In this document: positions 28,213 to 36,868 of the stretch, piece after piece | How the letters are laid out: each line of letters opens with the position of its first letter | How positions within the stretch are numbered: the stretch's first letter is position 1 | Assembly: GCA_004015825.1 (NCBI GenBank) | Contig: SAYS01000016.1 | Span: 62,001 to 126,000, forward strand | DNA from: Halovenus amylolytica | GTDB lineage: Archaea > Halobacteriota > Halobacteria > Halobacteriales > Haloarculaceae | Direction of reading: 5' to 3' | Length of the DNA: 64,000 nucleotides | Position numbers and translations under genes: made by a program | Notes under the pieces: generated by a model | The model's database searches: none | Seen by the model: the letters and a program-made list of their open reading frames with translations, nothing else | Told to the model about the DNA's origin: nothing

Positions 28213-28388
28213 GAGTATTTCTTGAAGCCCATACTGCGGGACACTTCGCGGAAGCACTGTCGACACAGCCAGATGTCGTACTTGCCGACCAGACCCTGCT
28301 TGCGGCCACAGCGCTGGCACTCCCGGAGCTGTCCCGTTCGTTTCGCGGCTTGTTCGCCGGTCTCTTGTTCTGATTCACTCTCGCTCAT
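28209..28388 (-). CDS. rps14: Ribosomal protein S14, zinc-binding type (uS14)
   Basis: 59 aa, easily missed because it is short. The sequence has CQRCGRK and CRQCF, giving four Cys (C24, C27, C42, C45) for one zinc, and ends in [10 protein letters not shown], the invariant archaeal/eukaryotic S14 tail. It has an acidic N-terminal extension of about 15 residues. It overlaps rps8 (ATGA) and rpl5 by four bases, in its usual place between them. Confidence 0.96.
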   Translation of the reverse strand: MSESESEQETGEQAAKRTGQLRECQRCGRKQGLVGKYDIWLCRQCFREVSRSMGFKKYS

Positions 28389-28912
28389 GCGTTGACCTCC
28401 ACGTCGAAGTTGTTCTCGACGTACGTCGTCGCGTCCTCGACACTCAGTCGGTGCGCCGCCGGGATCGACCGCGAGGCCTTGTCCCGTTTCGCGACGCGGT
28501 AGCCGGGGCGGACGAGGTTGACCGTCACGTCCATCCCGTAGATCCCGATCGTCGGATCGTACTCCTGGCTCGGGAAGTCGGTGTGTTCCTCGACACCGAA
28601 ACTGAAGTTGCCGGTGTCGTCGAACTGCGACGCCGAGAGATCGACGATCGCGAGTGCGGTTTCGAGGAATTCGTGAGCATCCTCACCACGCAGCGTGACC
28701 TTCGCACCGATCGGGTCACCCTCGCGGATGTTGAAATCCGGTTCCGTCGCCGTCGCAGTCGTTCGAACGGACTGCTGGCCGGCGACTTCCTCCAGGATCT
28801 CCTCTGCCTGTGCGAGTTCGCGGCCGCCCTGGCCGACGCCCATGTGGACGACGACTTTCTCGACGCGGGGTTCGCGCATCGAGTGGAAACTGCTGTCTGT
28901 GTCGGAGCTCAT
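28385..28912 (-). CDS. rpl5: Ribosomal protein L5 (uL5)
   Basis: 175 aa. [43 protein letters not shown] is the conserved L5 core, with [29 protein letters not shown] downstream. It binds 5S rRNA together with L18 and contacts tRNA. Four-base overlaps with rps4e and rps14. Confidence 0.97.
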   Translation of the reverse strand: MSSDTDSSFHSMREPRVEKVVVHMGVGQGGRELAQAEEILEEVAGQQSVRTTATATEPDFNIREGDPIGAKVTLRGEDAHEFLETALAIVDLSASQFDDTGNFSFGVEEHTDFPSQEYDPTIGIYGMDVTVNLVRPGYRVAKRDKASRSIPAAHRLSVEDATTYVENNFDVEVNA

Positions 28913-29622
28913 TCGTTATCCTCCGTGAAGTTCTCGTCGATGACGACGATGTACTCTTCGACCGTCTCGAAGCGACTGTCGTCTTCGGAGGCCTCCCTGT
29001 CGACGAGGACGTTGTTCTGCGAGCTACCCGGTGTGACCTGGATCTCGTCGATCGTGCCGATATCGCCGGCGTGTGAGCCGTCGACGGCCGTGACGAGTGC
29101 GCCCTCCTCGTAGACGAAGTGGGCGACGATCTCACCGTCCTCGTTGTCGACGACGATCGAGTCACCGGCGTCGTACTCGTCTGTCTCGTCGACGAGCAGC
29201 GTCTGCCCGTCGTGTAGCGTCAACTGAATGTCCCCGCCCGGGACGTGTCGTTTGTTGACGATCTTGCCGAGTTTGCTCTGTGCTGAATCTTCGTCGATCG
29301 GCGTCAGTGCGAGTCGGCCACCCTCGTCCGGGAACACGCGGTAGTACTCCTCGCGTTCGTCGAAGGCGACGATGTCGAACATCCCGACTGGGCGTTCCTC
29401 GTCGTTGACCTGCTTGCCGTTGATGACGACGTTGTCCTGGTTCAGTGCGTACCGTGCTTCCTTGCGACTGTCGACGTATCCGAGCACGTCCCGCAGGATG
29501 ATCAGGAGCGGCACTCCCGACTCACCGTGGGGACCCGCGCCGGCTTTGACCGTGAAGGTCTCCGTCTTCCGCTCGACGGGCCAGCTTTTCGGGACGGACA
29601 GTCGTTTCTGGTGGTTTGTCAT
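28909..29622 (-). CDS. rps4e: Ribosomal protein S4e (eS4)
   Basis: 237 aa. Start [32 protein letters not shown], an S4-type RNA-binding domain ([24 protein letters not shown]) and a KOW motif near the C-terminus ([21 protein letters not shown]). Small-subunit protein shared with eukaryotes. Four-base overlap with rpl24 and rpl5. Confidence 0.97.
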   Translation of the reverse strand: MTNHQKRLSVPKSWPVERKTETFTVKAGAGPHGESGVPLLIILRDVLGYVDSRKEARYALNQDNVVINGKQVNDEERPVGMFDIVAFDEREEYYRVFPDEGGRLALTPIDEDSAQSKLGKIVNKRHVPGGDIQLTLHDGQTLLVDETDEYDAGDSIVVDNEDGEIVAHFVYEEGALVTAVDGSHAGDIGTIDEIQVTPGSSQNNVLVDREASEDDSRFETVEEYIVVIDENFTEDNE

Positions 29623-29987
29623 TCGTTATCCTCCTCCCCCGCGTTTTCGAGACGCTCCTCGCGCAGGTCGTCCGAGAGATCGAGGCTGGTCACACGGAGG
29701 TTGCTCGCGTCGAGTGGACGCGGTACCTCCTCGCCGTCGGCTGTTTCGAGGGTCACGCCCTCGACGTGGACGGCAGCGTCTTTGAGGTCGACGGCTACGA
29801 CGTCGCCTTCCTCGCCGGCGTCGTCACCGCGCATGACCTCGACAGTGTCGCCTTCGTTGACTCGGACGGAACGCGTGCCGTACTCCTCGCGGAGATCGGC
29901 CGAAAGCGTTCCCTGCACCTGTTTGTGGCGCTCGTGGAGCGGGGCGTTCCGTGTTGCCTTCCGCTGTTTGTGTGGTTGTTTCGTCAT
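29619..29987 (-). CDS. rpl24: Ribosomal protein L24 (uL24)
   Basis: 122 aa. After a basic start ([29 protein letters not shown]) the KOW domain follows ([36 protein letters not shown]). An early assembly protein of the large subunit near the exit tunnel. Four-base overlaps on both sides. Confidence 0.97.
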   Translation of the reverse strand: MTKQPHKQRKATRNAPLHERHKQVQGTLSADLREEYGTRSVRVNEGDTVEVMRGDDAGEEGDVVAVDLKDAAVHVEGVTLETADGEEVPRPLDASNLRVTSLDLSDDLREERLENAGEEDNE

Positions 29988-30382
29988 ACTATCATCGTCG
30001 CTGTGGATGCGATCGACCCGAACCGCTCCGCGACTTCACGAGCGATCGGACCCTTGATTTCGGTGCCACGCGGTTCCTCGTTGTCGTCGATGACGACGGC
30101 GGCGTTGTCCTCGAACTGGACTCGGGTGCCATCGGGCCGTCGGATCGTCTGTCGCTGTCGGATGATCACGGCCTCGAGCACCTGCCGTCGCATCTCCGGT
30201 GTGCCTTTCGTGACCGAGACGGTGATCTTGTCACCGATTCCGGCCTTCGGATGGCGGTTGATCGTCCCGGAGTAGCCGTGGGTGCTGATCACTTTCAGCT
30301 CGCGGGCTCCGGTGTTGTCCGCGCAGGTAATCAGGGAGCCTTTCTCCAGGCCCTGCGTGACGTCTGCTTTGAGTGCCTCCAT
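29984..30382 (-). CDS. rpl14: Ribosomal protein L14 (uL14)
   Basis: 132 aa, normal length. The beta-barrel signature is clear: [20 protein letters not shown], then [52 protein letters not shown]. It lies at the subunit interface. It touches rps17 and overlaps rpl24 by four bases. Confidence 0.97.
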   Translation of the reverse strand: MEALKADVTQGLEKGSLITCADNTGARELKVISTHGYSGTINRHPKAGIGDKITVSVTKGTPEMRRQVLEAVIIRQRQTIRRPDGTRVQFEDNAAVVIDDNEEPRGTEIKGPIAREVAERFGSIASTATMIV

Positions 30383-30771
30383 CAGGCATCACCTCCTTGC
30401 TCGCGGTTCCCACCGCTCGCACTTTCCGTGGCCTCGTCGGCCACCACTTCGACTACAACGTGTGATTTCGTCTTCGAGAGCGGCCGTGTCTCCGCGATCT
30501 TGACCGTGTCGCCGACCGACAGCGGTCGCAGCACACCCGGCACGTGGGCCGGAATGCGCGAGCGGCGTTTCATCAGTCGGTCGTACTTGGGAACGGTCAC
30601 GTCGTACTCCCGTTCGACGACGACTGTCTTCGCCATATCCGTCGACACAACCTCGCCCTCGATGACCTGCCCGCGAACGGGGAGATCCCCGTAGAACGGG
30701 CACGTCTCGTAGTCGTACTCTTCTGGGTTCTCTGGTTCTGGTGGTTTCGTTACGTCTAGTCCTATCGCCAT
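30382..30771 (-). CDS. rps17: Ribosomal protein S17 (uS17)
   Basis: 129 aa with an acidic N-terminal extension before the OB-fold ([55 protein letters not shown]). The core is the archaeal/eukaryotic S17/S11 type, an early small-subunit assembly protein. Its start overlaps the end of the RNase P subunit gene by 10 bases. Confidence 0.96.
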   Translation of the reverse strand: MAIGLDVTKPPEPENPEEYDYETCPFYGDLPVRGQVIEGEVVSTDMAKTVVVEREYDVTVPKYDRLMKRRSRIPAHVPGVLRPLSVGDTVKIAETRPLSKTKSHVVVEVVADEATESASGGNREQGGDA

Positions 30772-31049
30772 TTCGAATCACCTCTATGTTCACTGCGGCG
30801 CGCCGGTCGCGCGAGCAACGCTTCGCCGGCAGTCTCGACGACGGCACCGGAGGGCAGCGTCCACTCGAACGTGGCGCTGTCTTTCGGGACCTGTCGAACG
30901 CGACTGTCGCGCTCGATCCCGACTGTGTTGGTCGTCTCCGAGACGGCCTCGCCGGCCACGCCGGTCAGATCCGGGTTCGACGCCGCAACGACGCGGACGT
31001 CGAGTCCGACGAGTTCGTGTCGAGCCAACGTCTCCGGTGTCAGTGCCAT
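30762..31049 (-). CDS. rnp1: Ribonuclease P protein component 1 (Rpp29/Pop4 homologue)
   Basis: 95 aa. ETLARHELVGLDVRVVAASNPDLTGVAGEAVSETTNTVGI and VPKDSATFEWTLPSGAVVETAGEALLARP match the Sm-like fold of archaeal Rpp29, which helps the RNase P RNA mature tRNA 5' ends. Its position between rpl29 and rps17 is the usual archaeal one and couples tRNA processing with ribosome synthesis. Confidence 0.95.
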   Translation of the reverse strand: MALTPETLARHELVGLDVRVVAASNPDLTGVAGEAVSETTNTVGIERDSRVRQVPKDSATFEWTLPSGAVVETAGEALLARPARRSEHRGDSKWR

Positions 31050-31276
31050 TATGCCTCCTCCTCGACTGTGTCTTCGAGGTCGCCTTCCTCGCGCTGGATC
31101 GTCTTGATCCGGGCGATCGCTTTCCGGAGTTCCTTGATCCGACCAGGGTTCTCCGGCTGCGCGCCCGCTGCCTTCGCCGACACTGCGTTGAGCAGTTCCG
31201 TCTCGAGGTCTTCGAGTTCGACCTCGCGCTCGGGCGGCGTCATGTCACGGATCTCCTCGGTGTGCAAGACAGTCAT
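31049..31276 (-). CDS. rpl29: Ribosomal protein L29 (uL29)
   Basis: 75 aa. Helical hairpin with EEIRDMTPPEREVELEDLETELLNAVSAKAAGAQPENPGRIKELRKAIARIKTI, the conserved NPGRIKxLRKxIARIxT motif near the C-terminus, then a short acidic tail. Located by the tunnel exit. Touches the RNase P gene and overlaps rps3 by four bases. Confidence 0.96.
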   Translation of the reverse strand: MTVLHTEEIRDMTPPEREVELEDLETELLNAVSAKAAGAQPENPGRIKELRKAIARIKTIQREEGDLEDTVEEEA

Positions 31277-32193
31277 TTGTCAGCCTCCGTCTCGTCTGCC
31301 TCGTCCATCTCGTCCATGAGCTCCTCGGCTTCCGCCTCGGTCTCCTCGTCGAGTTCCTCCTCGACGGCGGCGTCGAGATCTTCGAGTTCGTCTTCGACCT
31401 CGTCACCCTCGGGCAGGTCGGGGTCGTCGAACTCCTCGGCTGGCTCCTCGACGACCTCTTCGTCGACATCTTCGGTGTCGGTGTCGGCTTCGGCCTCCTC
31501 CTCGGCGTCAGCGTCGGCCGCCTCGGCCTCCGCTGGCTCGCCGGCGAGCAGCTCTTCGACACCTTCCTCGTCGTCGATGTAGTCCTCGACCTGCTTGTCG
31601 TCGTAGACCTCGAAGTCGTCGGGCAGTTCTGCGCCCGGTGGGATGATCTTCACCTGGACACCGATGGTGCCAAGCTGGACGACTGCCGTGCCGATCCCGT
31701 GGTCGACGATCTCCTCTGCGGGTTCGCCGTTGTGTTTGATGTAGCCGCGGTTGAATTTCTCCACGCGTGAGCGCGCTCCCGTGACCTTCCCGGAGAGGAC
31801 GATCTCTGCACCGAGCGCGCCCGACTCCATGATCCGGTCGATCGTCGTGTGACCGGCCTTCCGGAAGTACCAGCCCCGTTCGAGGGCGTTGGCGAGTCGG
31901 TCCGCGACGATCCGGGCGTTCAGGTCGGGTTCTTCGACCTCCTGGACGTCGACCTGCGGATCGTCGAGCCCGAAGTCGCTTTCGAGCGTGCTGGTTATCT
32001 TGCGGATGTTCTTCCCGCCTTTGCCGATCACCATGCCGGGTTTCTCGGCTTTCAGCACGATCTGTGTGCCCATCGGGGTCTTGGCGATGTTCATGCCGCC
32101 GTAGCCCGCTCGGCCGAGTTCGTCCTGGAAGAACTCGTCGATCTGCGTGCGCTGGAGTCCGTTGTCGATGAACTGCTGTTCGTCAGCCATCAC
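31273..32193 (-). CDS. rps3: Ribosomal protein S3 (uS3) with acidic C-terminal tail
   Basis: 306 aa. Residues 1-200 are the S3 core: KH domain with VIGKGGKNIRKI (about 55-66) and the C-terminal domain ending PPGAELPDDFEVYDD. About 90 residues of Asp/Glu/Ala-rich, probably disordered sequence follow. Haloarchaeal S3 proteins generally carry such a tail. S3 lies at the mRNA entry site. Four-base overlap with rpl22. Confidence 0.97.
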   Translation of the reverse strand: MMADEQQFIDNGLQRTQIDEFFQDELGRAGYGGMNIAKTPMGTQIVLKAEKPGMVIGKGGKNIRKITSTLESDFGLDDPQVDVQEVEEPDLNARIVADRLANALERGWYFRKAGHTTIDRIMESGALGAEIVLSGKVTGARSRVEKFNRGYIKHNGEPAEEIVDHGIGTAVVQLGTIGVQVKIIPPGAELPDDFEVYDDKQVEDYIDDEEGVEELLAGEPAEAEAADADAEEEAEADTDTEDVDEEVVEEPAEEFDDPDLPEGDEVEDELEDLDAAVEEELDEETEAEAEELMDEMDEADETEADK

Positions 32194-32654
32194 TCCTCAC
32201 CTCCCTCTACGAGGACGAGTTCGACGTCGACTTCCGGCGTGTTCCACGGACTCGCTCGCCCCATCGCGCGGGGTTTGCGGCCCTGACTCTCGCCGACCTT
32301 GTGGGCTGCGACGTGCATGATCTCCATGGACTCACCGTCGAATCCCTGGTGGTCGGCGTTCCCGATCCCGTTTCGCAGGAGATCGAGGAACGCCTCGCTT
32401 GCTTTCTCCGGGAACCGACCGGCATCCCAGCCGTCGATTCCTTTCTTGTGGCCGACGCCCGAGTTGTGCTGTCGGAACGGGACGACGTTGTCGCCTTCGA
32501 CGACACCTTCGAGAAACTCGACGGCGTCACCGGCTGTCATCCCCTTGATCTCACGGGCGATGGCCTTGCTGTGCTTGTTGCTTATGTGCCGCTCCCGAAG
32601 CATCGCTTTCGCCGTGGTCTCCGGGTCGGCATCGACTGAGTAGCTGATTCCCAT
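32190..32654 (-). CDS. rpl22: Ribosomal protein L22 (uL22)
   Basis: 154 aa. MGISYSVDADPETTAKAMLRERHISNKHSKAIAREIKGM is the archaeal L22/L17 start, and the hairpin loop region includes ESQGRKPRAMGRASPWNTPEVDVELVLVE. It lines the peptide exit tunnel. It overlaps rps3 by four bases and starts three bases after rps19. Confidence 0.97.
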   Translation of the reverse strand: MGISYSVDADPETTAKAMLRERHISNKHSKAIAREIKGMTAGDAVEFLEGVVEGDNVVPFRQHNSGVGHKKGIDGWDAGRFPEKASEAFLDLLRNGIGNADHQGFDGESMEIMHVAAHKVGESQGRKPRAMGRASPWNTPEVDVELVLVEGGEE

Positions 32655-32657
32655 GAT

Positions 32658-33080
32658 TTATTTGAGGGGTACGAACTTCGAGGAGCGTGTCGCTCCGATA
32701 CCGGCCTGTCCGTGCTCGACACTCGTCCGGGTCAGCTGGAACTCACCCAGATAGTGCCCGAGCATCTCCGGCTCGACGTTGACTCGCTCGAAGCTCTGCC
32801 CGTTGTGAACGGCGAAGGTGATCCCGACCATCTCGGGGACGATCGGCATGTCCCGGAGGTGTGTCCGGATCGGATTGTTCGCCGTCTCCTCCTCGCCGGC
32901 CTCGCGGACCTTCTCGAGGAGTTTCTCGTGTTCGACGGACAGACCGCGTTCGATGGTTCGCCGCTGGCGTGCGGGAAGCAGTTCCGCGACCTCGTCGAGC
33001 GATAGCTCCTGCAACTCTTCGAGCGTGTGACCACGGTAGGTAAACTCGCCTTCGTGGCCGATCTGATAATCTGAGCTCAT
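32658..33080 (-). CDS. rps19: Ribosomal protein S19 (uS19)
   Basis: 140 aa. The archaeal form with an N-terminal extension ([37 protein letters not shown]) and the C-terminal core [37 protein letters not shown]. Located in the small-subunit head. Four-base overlap with rpl2. Confidence 0.97.
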   Translation of the reverse strand: MSSDYQIGHEGEFTYRGHTLEELQELSLDEVAELLPARQRRTIERGLSVEHEKLLEKVREAGEEETANNPIRTHLRDMPIVPEMVGITFAVHNGQSFERVNVEPEMLGHYLGEFQLTRTSVEHGQAGIGATRSSKFVPLK

Positions 33081-33799
33081 CTGTCACCACCTCTGCCGGT
33101 GCGTTTCGAGGCGATATCCCCGACCTTGCGTCCCGGCGGTGCGTCTCGCGAGATACTCTTCGGCTTGCCGGGGTGCTGGCGGCCACCGCCACCGAATGGG
33201 TGGTCGACGGCGTTCATCGCGACGCCACGCACCCGGGGCCAGACGGTCCCGCGTGATTTGACCTTGTGATATTTCTTCCCTGCCTTGAGGACTGGTTTCT
33301 CCGTTCGGCCACCACCTGCGACGACACCGATCGTCGCCCGGCACTGTGGGTCCAGTCGTTTCATCTCGCCGCTTGGCAGCTGGACGACCGCAACCGAACG
33401 GTCGTGGGTCAGCAGTGTCGCGTTGACACCGGAGGCGCGGGCGTACTTTCCGCCGTCGCCCGGGTTCGCCTCGACGTTACAGACCGGGACGCCTTCCGGA
33501 ATCTCCGCGAGTGGAAGGGTGTTGCCCGGTTCGATCGACGCCGAGACGCCGATCTGGATCTCGTCGCCGACTGTGATGCCCTCGGGGGCGAGGACGAGTC
33601 GGCGGTCGCCGTCGTCGTACTGGACGTCGGCGATCGGTGCGCTCCGTGCTGGGTCGTGCTCGATGCCGACGACCTCGCCGGAGACGATATCTGCGTCTTC
33701 GACCGTCCGATGGTCCATGTTCGCCTTGTAGCGGTGCGAGGGGGCCCGGAACGTCGAGCCACCGCGTCCACGCCGTTGTCCGCGAATTCGCTGTCCCAT
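33077..33799 (-). CDS. rpl2: Ribosomal protein L2 (uL2)
   Basis: 240 aa. [26 protein letters not shown] is the archaeal start, the middle has [25 protein letters not shown], and the near-C-terminal [22 protein letters not shown] holds the invariant His loop needed for peptidyl-transferase centre assembly. Adjacent to rpl23, overlapping rps19 by four bases. Confidence 0.98.
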   Translation of the reverse strand: MGQRIRGQRRGRGGSTFRAPSHRYKANMDHRTVEDADIVSGEVVGIEHDPARSAPIADVQYDDGDRRLVLAPEGITVGDEIQIGVSASIEPGNTLPLAEIPEGVPVCNVEANPGDGGKYARASGVNATLLTHDRSVAVVQLPSGEMKRLDPQCRATIGVVAGGGRTEKPVLKAGKKYHKVKSRGTVWPRVRGVAMNAVDHPFGGGGRQHPGKPKSISRDAPPGRKVGDIASKRTGRGGDR

Positions 33800-33801
33800 C
33801 G

Positions 33802-34056
33802 TTAGAACACCCCGATCCGTGACGCGACTTCCTGTGCGTCGTGTTCGTCCGAGAGTGTCAGTTCGGCCTTTTTCTGTCCCTTTGGCGTGATCATCGTGTT
33901 AATGTTCGTCGTGTTGAGATCGAACTGCTCCTCGACCTCTTCGACGATCTGCTCTTTGGTCGCGTCGGTCTGGCAGATGAAGACCATCTTGTTGTCGAAG
34001 TCCATCTTGTCGACGGTCTTCTCGGTGACGTGTGGATGAAGAATTGCGTCCATCAT
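33802..34056 (-). CDS. rpl23: Ribosomal protein L23 (uL23)
   Basis: 84 aa, the short archaeal form. MMDAILHPHVTEKTVDKMDFDNKMVFICQTDATKEQIVEEVEEQF is the typical start, with the rRNA-binding loop NTMITPKGQKKAELTLS. Docking site for SRP at the tunnel exit. Four-base overlap with rpl4. Confidence 0.97.
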   Translation of the reverse strand: MMDAILHPHVTEKTVDKMDFDNKMVFICQTDATKEQIVEEVEEQFDLNTTNINTMITPKGQKKAELTLSDEHDAQEVASRIGVF

Positions 34057-34796
34057 CGGTCAGCCACCTCCTCGACGGCGCTCTCTGTCCAGACTGTGAG
34101 TCGCCCCGGCTGCGTCCCGGGTGCGAGGTCCTCCGCGTTGAGTTCGTTCGCGGTCGCCACGTCGGCACCGGCGAGGTTGCGCGCTGCGCGTGATGGCTCC
34201 TCGCTGGTGACGAAGAGGACCGATTTCGGTCGTCGGTACTTCCGGCCGCGGGCAGACCCCTGGCCGGCCTTGATTTTCGTCTCGTCTGCGCGCTCGATAT
34301 CGGCCGCGAGGCCGAGCGCTTCGAGCATCGCAGCGGCTTCTTTCGTCTTGTTCAGTTCTTCGAACTCGTCGCTGACAACGACTGGAAGGTCGACGTCGTC
34401 GTCGAACTCGTGGCCGCGCTCTGCGACGACTTCCGCGTCGGTCGTCGCTGCGATGGCCGAGCGAACAGCGAACTGTCGCTCCTTGTCGTTAATCGAAAGT
34501 CCACGGTCTTTCTCGGCTTTCGGGGGGTGTGCCCGGCGACCACCGACGGTCTGTGGGACACGCCGACCCATGCCACCCTCCCGGGGGACGTGGGCCTGGC
34601 CGCGACCGCTTCCGAACGATTCCGCCGGGGTTCGCATCCCGGCGTAGTCGTCGGAGCCGTAGTCCTGCTTTCTGTTTGCCTGTGCGGCGAGTACCGCTTT
34701 CCGGATCAGATCCGGCCGGTACTCGGTGTCGAACACCGCGGGAAGGTCGATCTCCCCGTCGGATTTGCCGTCAGTTGTGCGTACTGGTACCTGCAT
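34053..34796 (-). CDS. rpl4: Ribosomal protein L4 (uL4)
   Basis: 247 aa, archaeal L4/L1e type. The long loop that reaches into the exit tunnel is visible (ESFGSGRGQAHVPREGGMGRRVPQTVGGRRAHPPKAEKDRGLSIN), then the globular domain with RKYRRPKSVLFVTSEEP. It starts three bases downstream of rpl3. Confidence 0.97.
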   Translation of the reverse strand: MQVPVRTTDGKSDGEIDLPAVFDTEYRPDLIRKAVLAAQANRKQDYGSDDYAGMRTPAESFGSGRGQAHVPREGGMGRRVPQTVGGRRAHPPKAEKDRGLSINDKERQFAVRSAIAATTDAEVVAERGHEFDDDVDLPVVVSDEFEELNKTKEAAAMLEALGLAADIERADETKIKAGQGSARGRKYRRPKSVLFVTSEEPSRAARNLAGADVATANELNAEDLAPGTQPGRLTVWTESAVEEVADR

Positions 34797-34799
34797 TGT

Positions 34800-35807
34800 T
34801 TATCCCTGATTCGATGCTTCGGAGACGTAGCGCACCTCTGGATCGAGGCGCGGCTGGTCGTTCGGACGCACTGCAGGGCGCAGGCGGACGAGGCGTTTGT
34901 CCGGTCCTGGCACCGAGCCCTTGACGAGCGTGTACTCGTTGTCGACCTCGCCGTAGTCGATGAACCCGCCCTCGACGGTCGGGTCGTCCTCGGCGATGTC
35001 GATCAGGCGTTTGTTGAGTTCGGTGCGCTGGTGGTAGCCCGTCTGTCCCTGCTGTGGGACCGTCGAGCGGACACGTGATGGGTTCCACGGACCGAGGTTG
35101 CCGATCCGGCGCCGCCATCCCTGGCGGGCGTGTTTCCCTTTGCGTTTTTGCACACCCCAGCGTTTGACTGGGCCCTGGGTGCCTTTCCCTTTCGTGATGC
35201 CCGCGACGTCGGCGTACTCGCCGGCGCGGAACACGTCGTTGATCGAGTACTCGCCGTCGCCGACGAGGTCGAGTCCGTGTTCGACGCGATCGGAGAGCGA
35301 GCCACCGCCGACCCGGGTCTCCATCACGTCTGGGCGTTTCTTCGGCACGCCGGAGACCTCGCCTGGGACCGTATGCGTGATTGCGCGTACGTCCGCAAGG
35401 TCACCGTTTTCGAGTGCGTCGTGAATCTGTTCCTCGGAAGCGCCCGCGTCACCGTCGGGCAGATCGAGAGCCCGGTCGAGTTCTGGGTGAAAGTCGTCCG
35501 CCCAGACCTCGGTCATCGGTCGCTTCCCGTATGGCGTCTTCTCGTAGGCTCGCAGCGCGACAACCCGCATCGGTGGTGTCTCGACGACAGTCACCGGGAC
35601 GGTCTGTTCCATCCCCTGGCGTGGGGAGTCGGGTTCGTCGTTGATCATCACGACGTGTGTCATGCCAGCTTTGTAGCCGGCAAACCCCTGTACAGCAGGC
35701 TGTCCATCGTCGGACGGCCAGCTATTGAAGCGTGGCGTCTCCGAGGACGCACGCTTGCGCGGGCTGAAGCCCATCGAGCCTTTTCGTGGTCGTTCTGGTT
35801 GTGGCAT
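34800..35807 (-). CDS. rpl3: Ribosomal protein L3 (uL3)
   Basis: 335 aa. MPQPERPRKGSMGFSPRKRASSETPRFNSWP is the archaeal/eukaryotic L3 start, followed by GFAGYKAGMTHVVMINDEPDSP and the rRNA-binding extension around GTQGPVKRWGVQKRKGKHARQGWRRRIGNLGPWNPSRV. It helps shape the peptidyl-transferase centre. First ribosomal protein gene of the operon. Confidence 0.98.
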   Translation of the reverse strand: MPQPERPRKGSMGFSPRKRASSETPRFNSWPSDDGQPAVQGFAGYKAGMTHVVMINDEPDSPRQGMEQTVPVTVVETPPMRVVALRAYEKTPYGKRPMTEVWADDFHPELDRALDLPDGDAGASEEQIHDALENGDLADVRAITHTVPGEVSGVPKKRPDVMETRVGGGSLSDRVEHGLDLVGDGEYSINDVFRAGEYADVAGITKGKGTQGPVKRWGVQKRKGKHARQGWRRRIGNLGPWNPSRVRSTVPQQGQTGYHQRTELNKRLIDIAEDDPTVEGGFIDYGEVDNEYTLVKGSVPGPDKRLVRLRPAVRPNDQPRLDPEVRYVSEASNQG

Positions 35808-35811
35808 GGTG

Positions 35812-36699
35812 TTACTCCATGAGGTTCAGGCAGGCGAGTGTCGCGAACACCGCTTCTTCGGTGCGCACGACCTGACTGCCCTGGTTCGGAACCGTATTCA
35901 GCCAGAGGTCGAACCCTCCAGTCTCTTTGCAGCCGTCTTCGCGAATCTTCTCGGCTGTGATACCGAGAATCTCCGGCAAGCCACGCTCGGGTGCGCCGAA
36001 CGCGACTGTATACTCGCACTCGGCGTCCGCTGTCCCGGCCTCGCTGGCGTCTGACTCACCTGCGGTGAGCCGACACTGGTCAGCGAGGACTTCGAGACGG
36101 CGCGAACCCAGGTGTTCGCCATGCCGCGAAGCGGCGATAGCGAGTCCTGCATCCGAGCGCGACACTGCCGTATCGAGGTCCGAGCGGTCGACAACGTACC
36201 CAGACGGGTCGACGTCGACAATCTTTGCTCGGACCGGCTCTCGCGAAGAGACTCTGACGGTGACACGCTCCCACTCCGTAAGCTCCATTCCGGATGGAAC
36301 GGGGAGAGAGATCGGGTGTTGCAGTCCGCAATTGACCCGGACGTGCCCATCAGTTCCGGCCTTCGTCACGATTCCCTGTCTTAACGACCCCGAATCGTCC
36401 GATCCGGAGCCGGTCTGTGAGCGCACGCGGAGCGGCGGCAGGATGCCCGCATACTCCAGTTCGTCCCGCGTCTCCCAGACCTCCTTTCGGAGGTCCGGGG
36501 GTGTCGCGGCGTACCGCAAGACGGTCGCAACGAACCCGTCGTCGTACTTCTGCTCGCCTGCAGGGTCCGGATAGACCGTGAGACGGTCGACCCGGAAGAT
36601 CGTGGCCGCGCGGGCCACGTATCCGATCTTGCGAGTTGCCTCGCGTTTGTCCTCTGCTTCGCGGGCGAGCGACGACGGCACGAGTATGCTGACGGTCAT
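35812..36699 (-). CDS. Putative SPOUT-class RNA uridine methyltransferase
   Basis: 295 aa. MTVSILVPSSLAREAEDKREATRKIGYVARAATIFRVDRLTVYPD and KYDDGFVATVLRYAATPPDLRKEVW are the hallmarks of the archaeal/eukaryotic C9orf114-type SPOUT family, with an OB-like insert in the middle (about 100-170) and the SAM-binding knot near the C-terminus (VAFGAPERGLPEILGI). It is thought to methylate a uridine in rRNA. In many archaea it immediately precedes rpl3, as here, four bases apart, so it leads the ribosomal operon. Confidence 0.85.
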   Translation of the reverse strand: MTVSILVPSSLAREAEDKREATRKIGYVARAATIFRVDRLTVYPDPAGEQKYDDGFVATVLRYAATPPDLRKEVWETRDELEYAGILPPLRVRSQTGSGSDDSGSLRQGIVTKAGTDGHVRVNCGLQHPISLPVPSGMELTEWERVTVRVSSREPVRAKIVDVDPSGYVVDRSDLDTAVSRSDAGLAIAASRHGEHLGSRRLEVLADQCRLTAGESDASEAGTADAECEYTVAFGAPERGLPEILGITAEKIREDGCKETGGFDLWLNTVPNQGSQVVRTEEAVFATLACLNLME

Positions 36700-36753
36700 G
36701 CCGTAACGCTTCCACGTCGCGCCACTAGACTGTAGCGATTATTCCACGATCCG

Positions 36754-36763
36754 CACTTAAAAA
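36754..36763 (-). promoter_or_regulatory. TATA element of the ribosomal operon
   Basis: On the minus strand this reads TTTTTAAGTG, preceded by a G-rich BRE-like segment, about 58 bases before the first ATG at 36699. This implies a leader of roughly 30 bases. It is the only good promoter candidate for the whole operon. Confidence 0.5.
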
Positions 36764-36868
36764 GCCGCCGTTTCGGTGTCGTGCTGAGAGGTGTTCACAC
36801 ACGTCTTTGGGCCTGCTTACCGCCCATACGCACAGCTTTCCGAGATAGTCGGGACCCGCCCGCGGAGT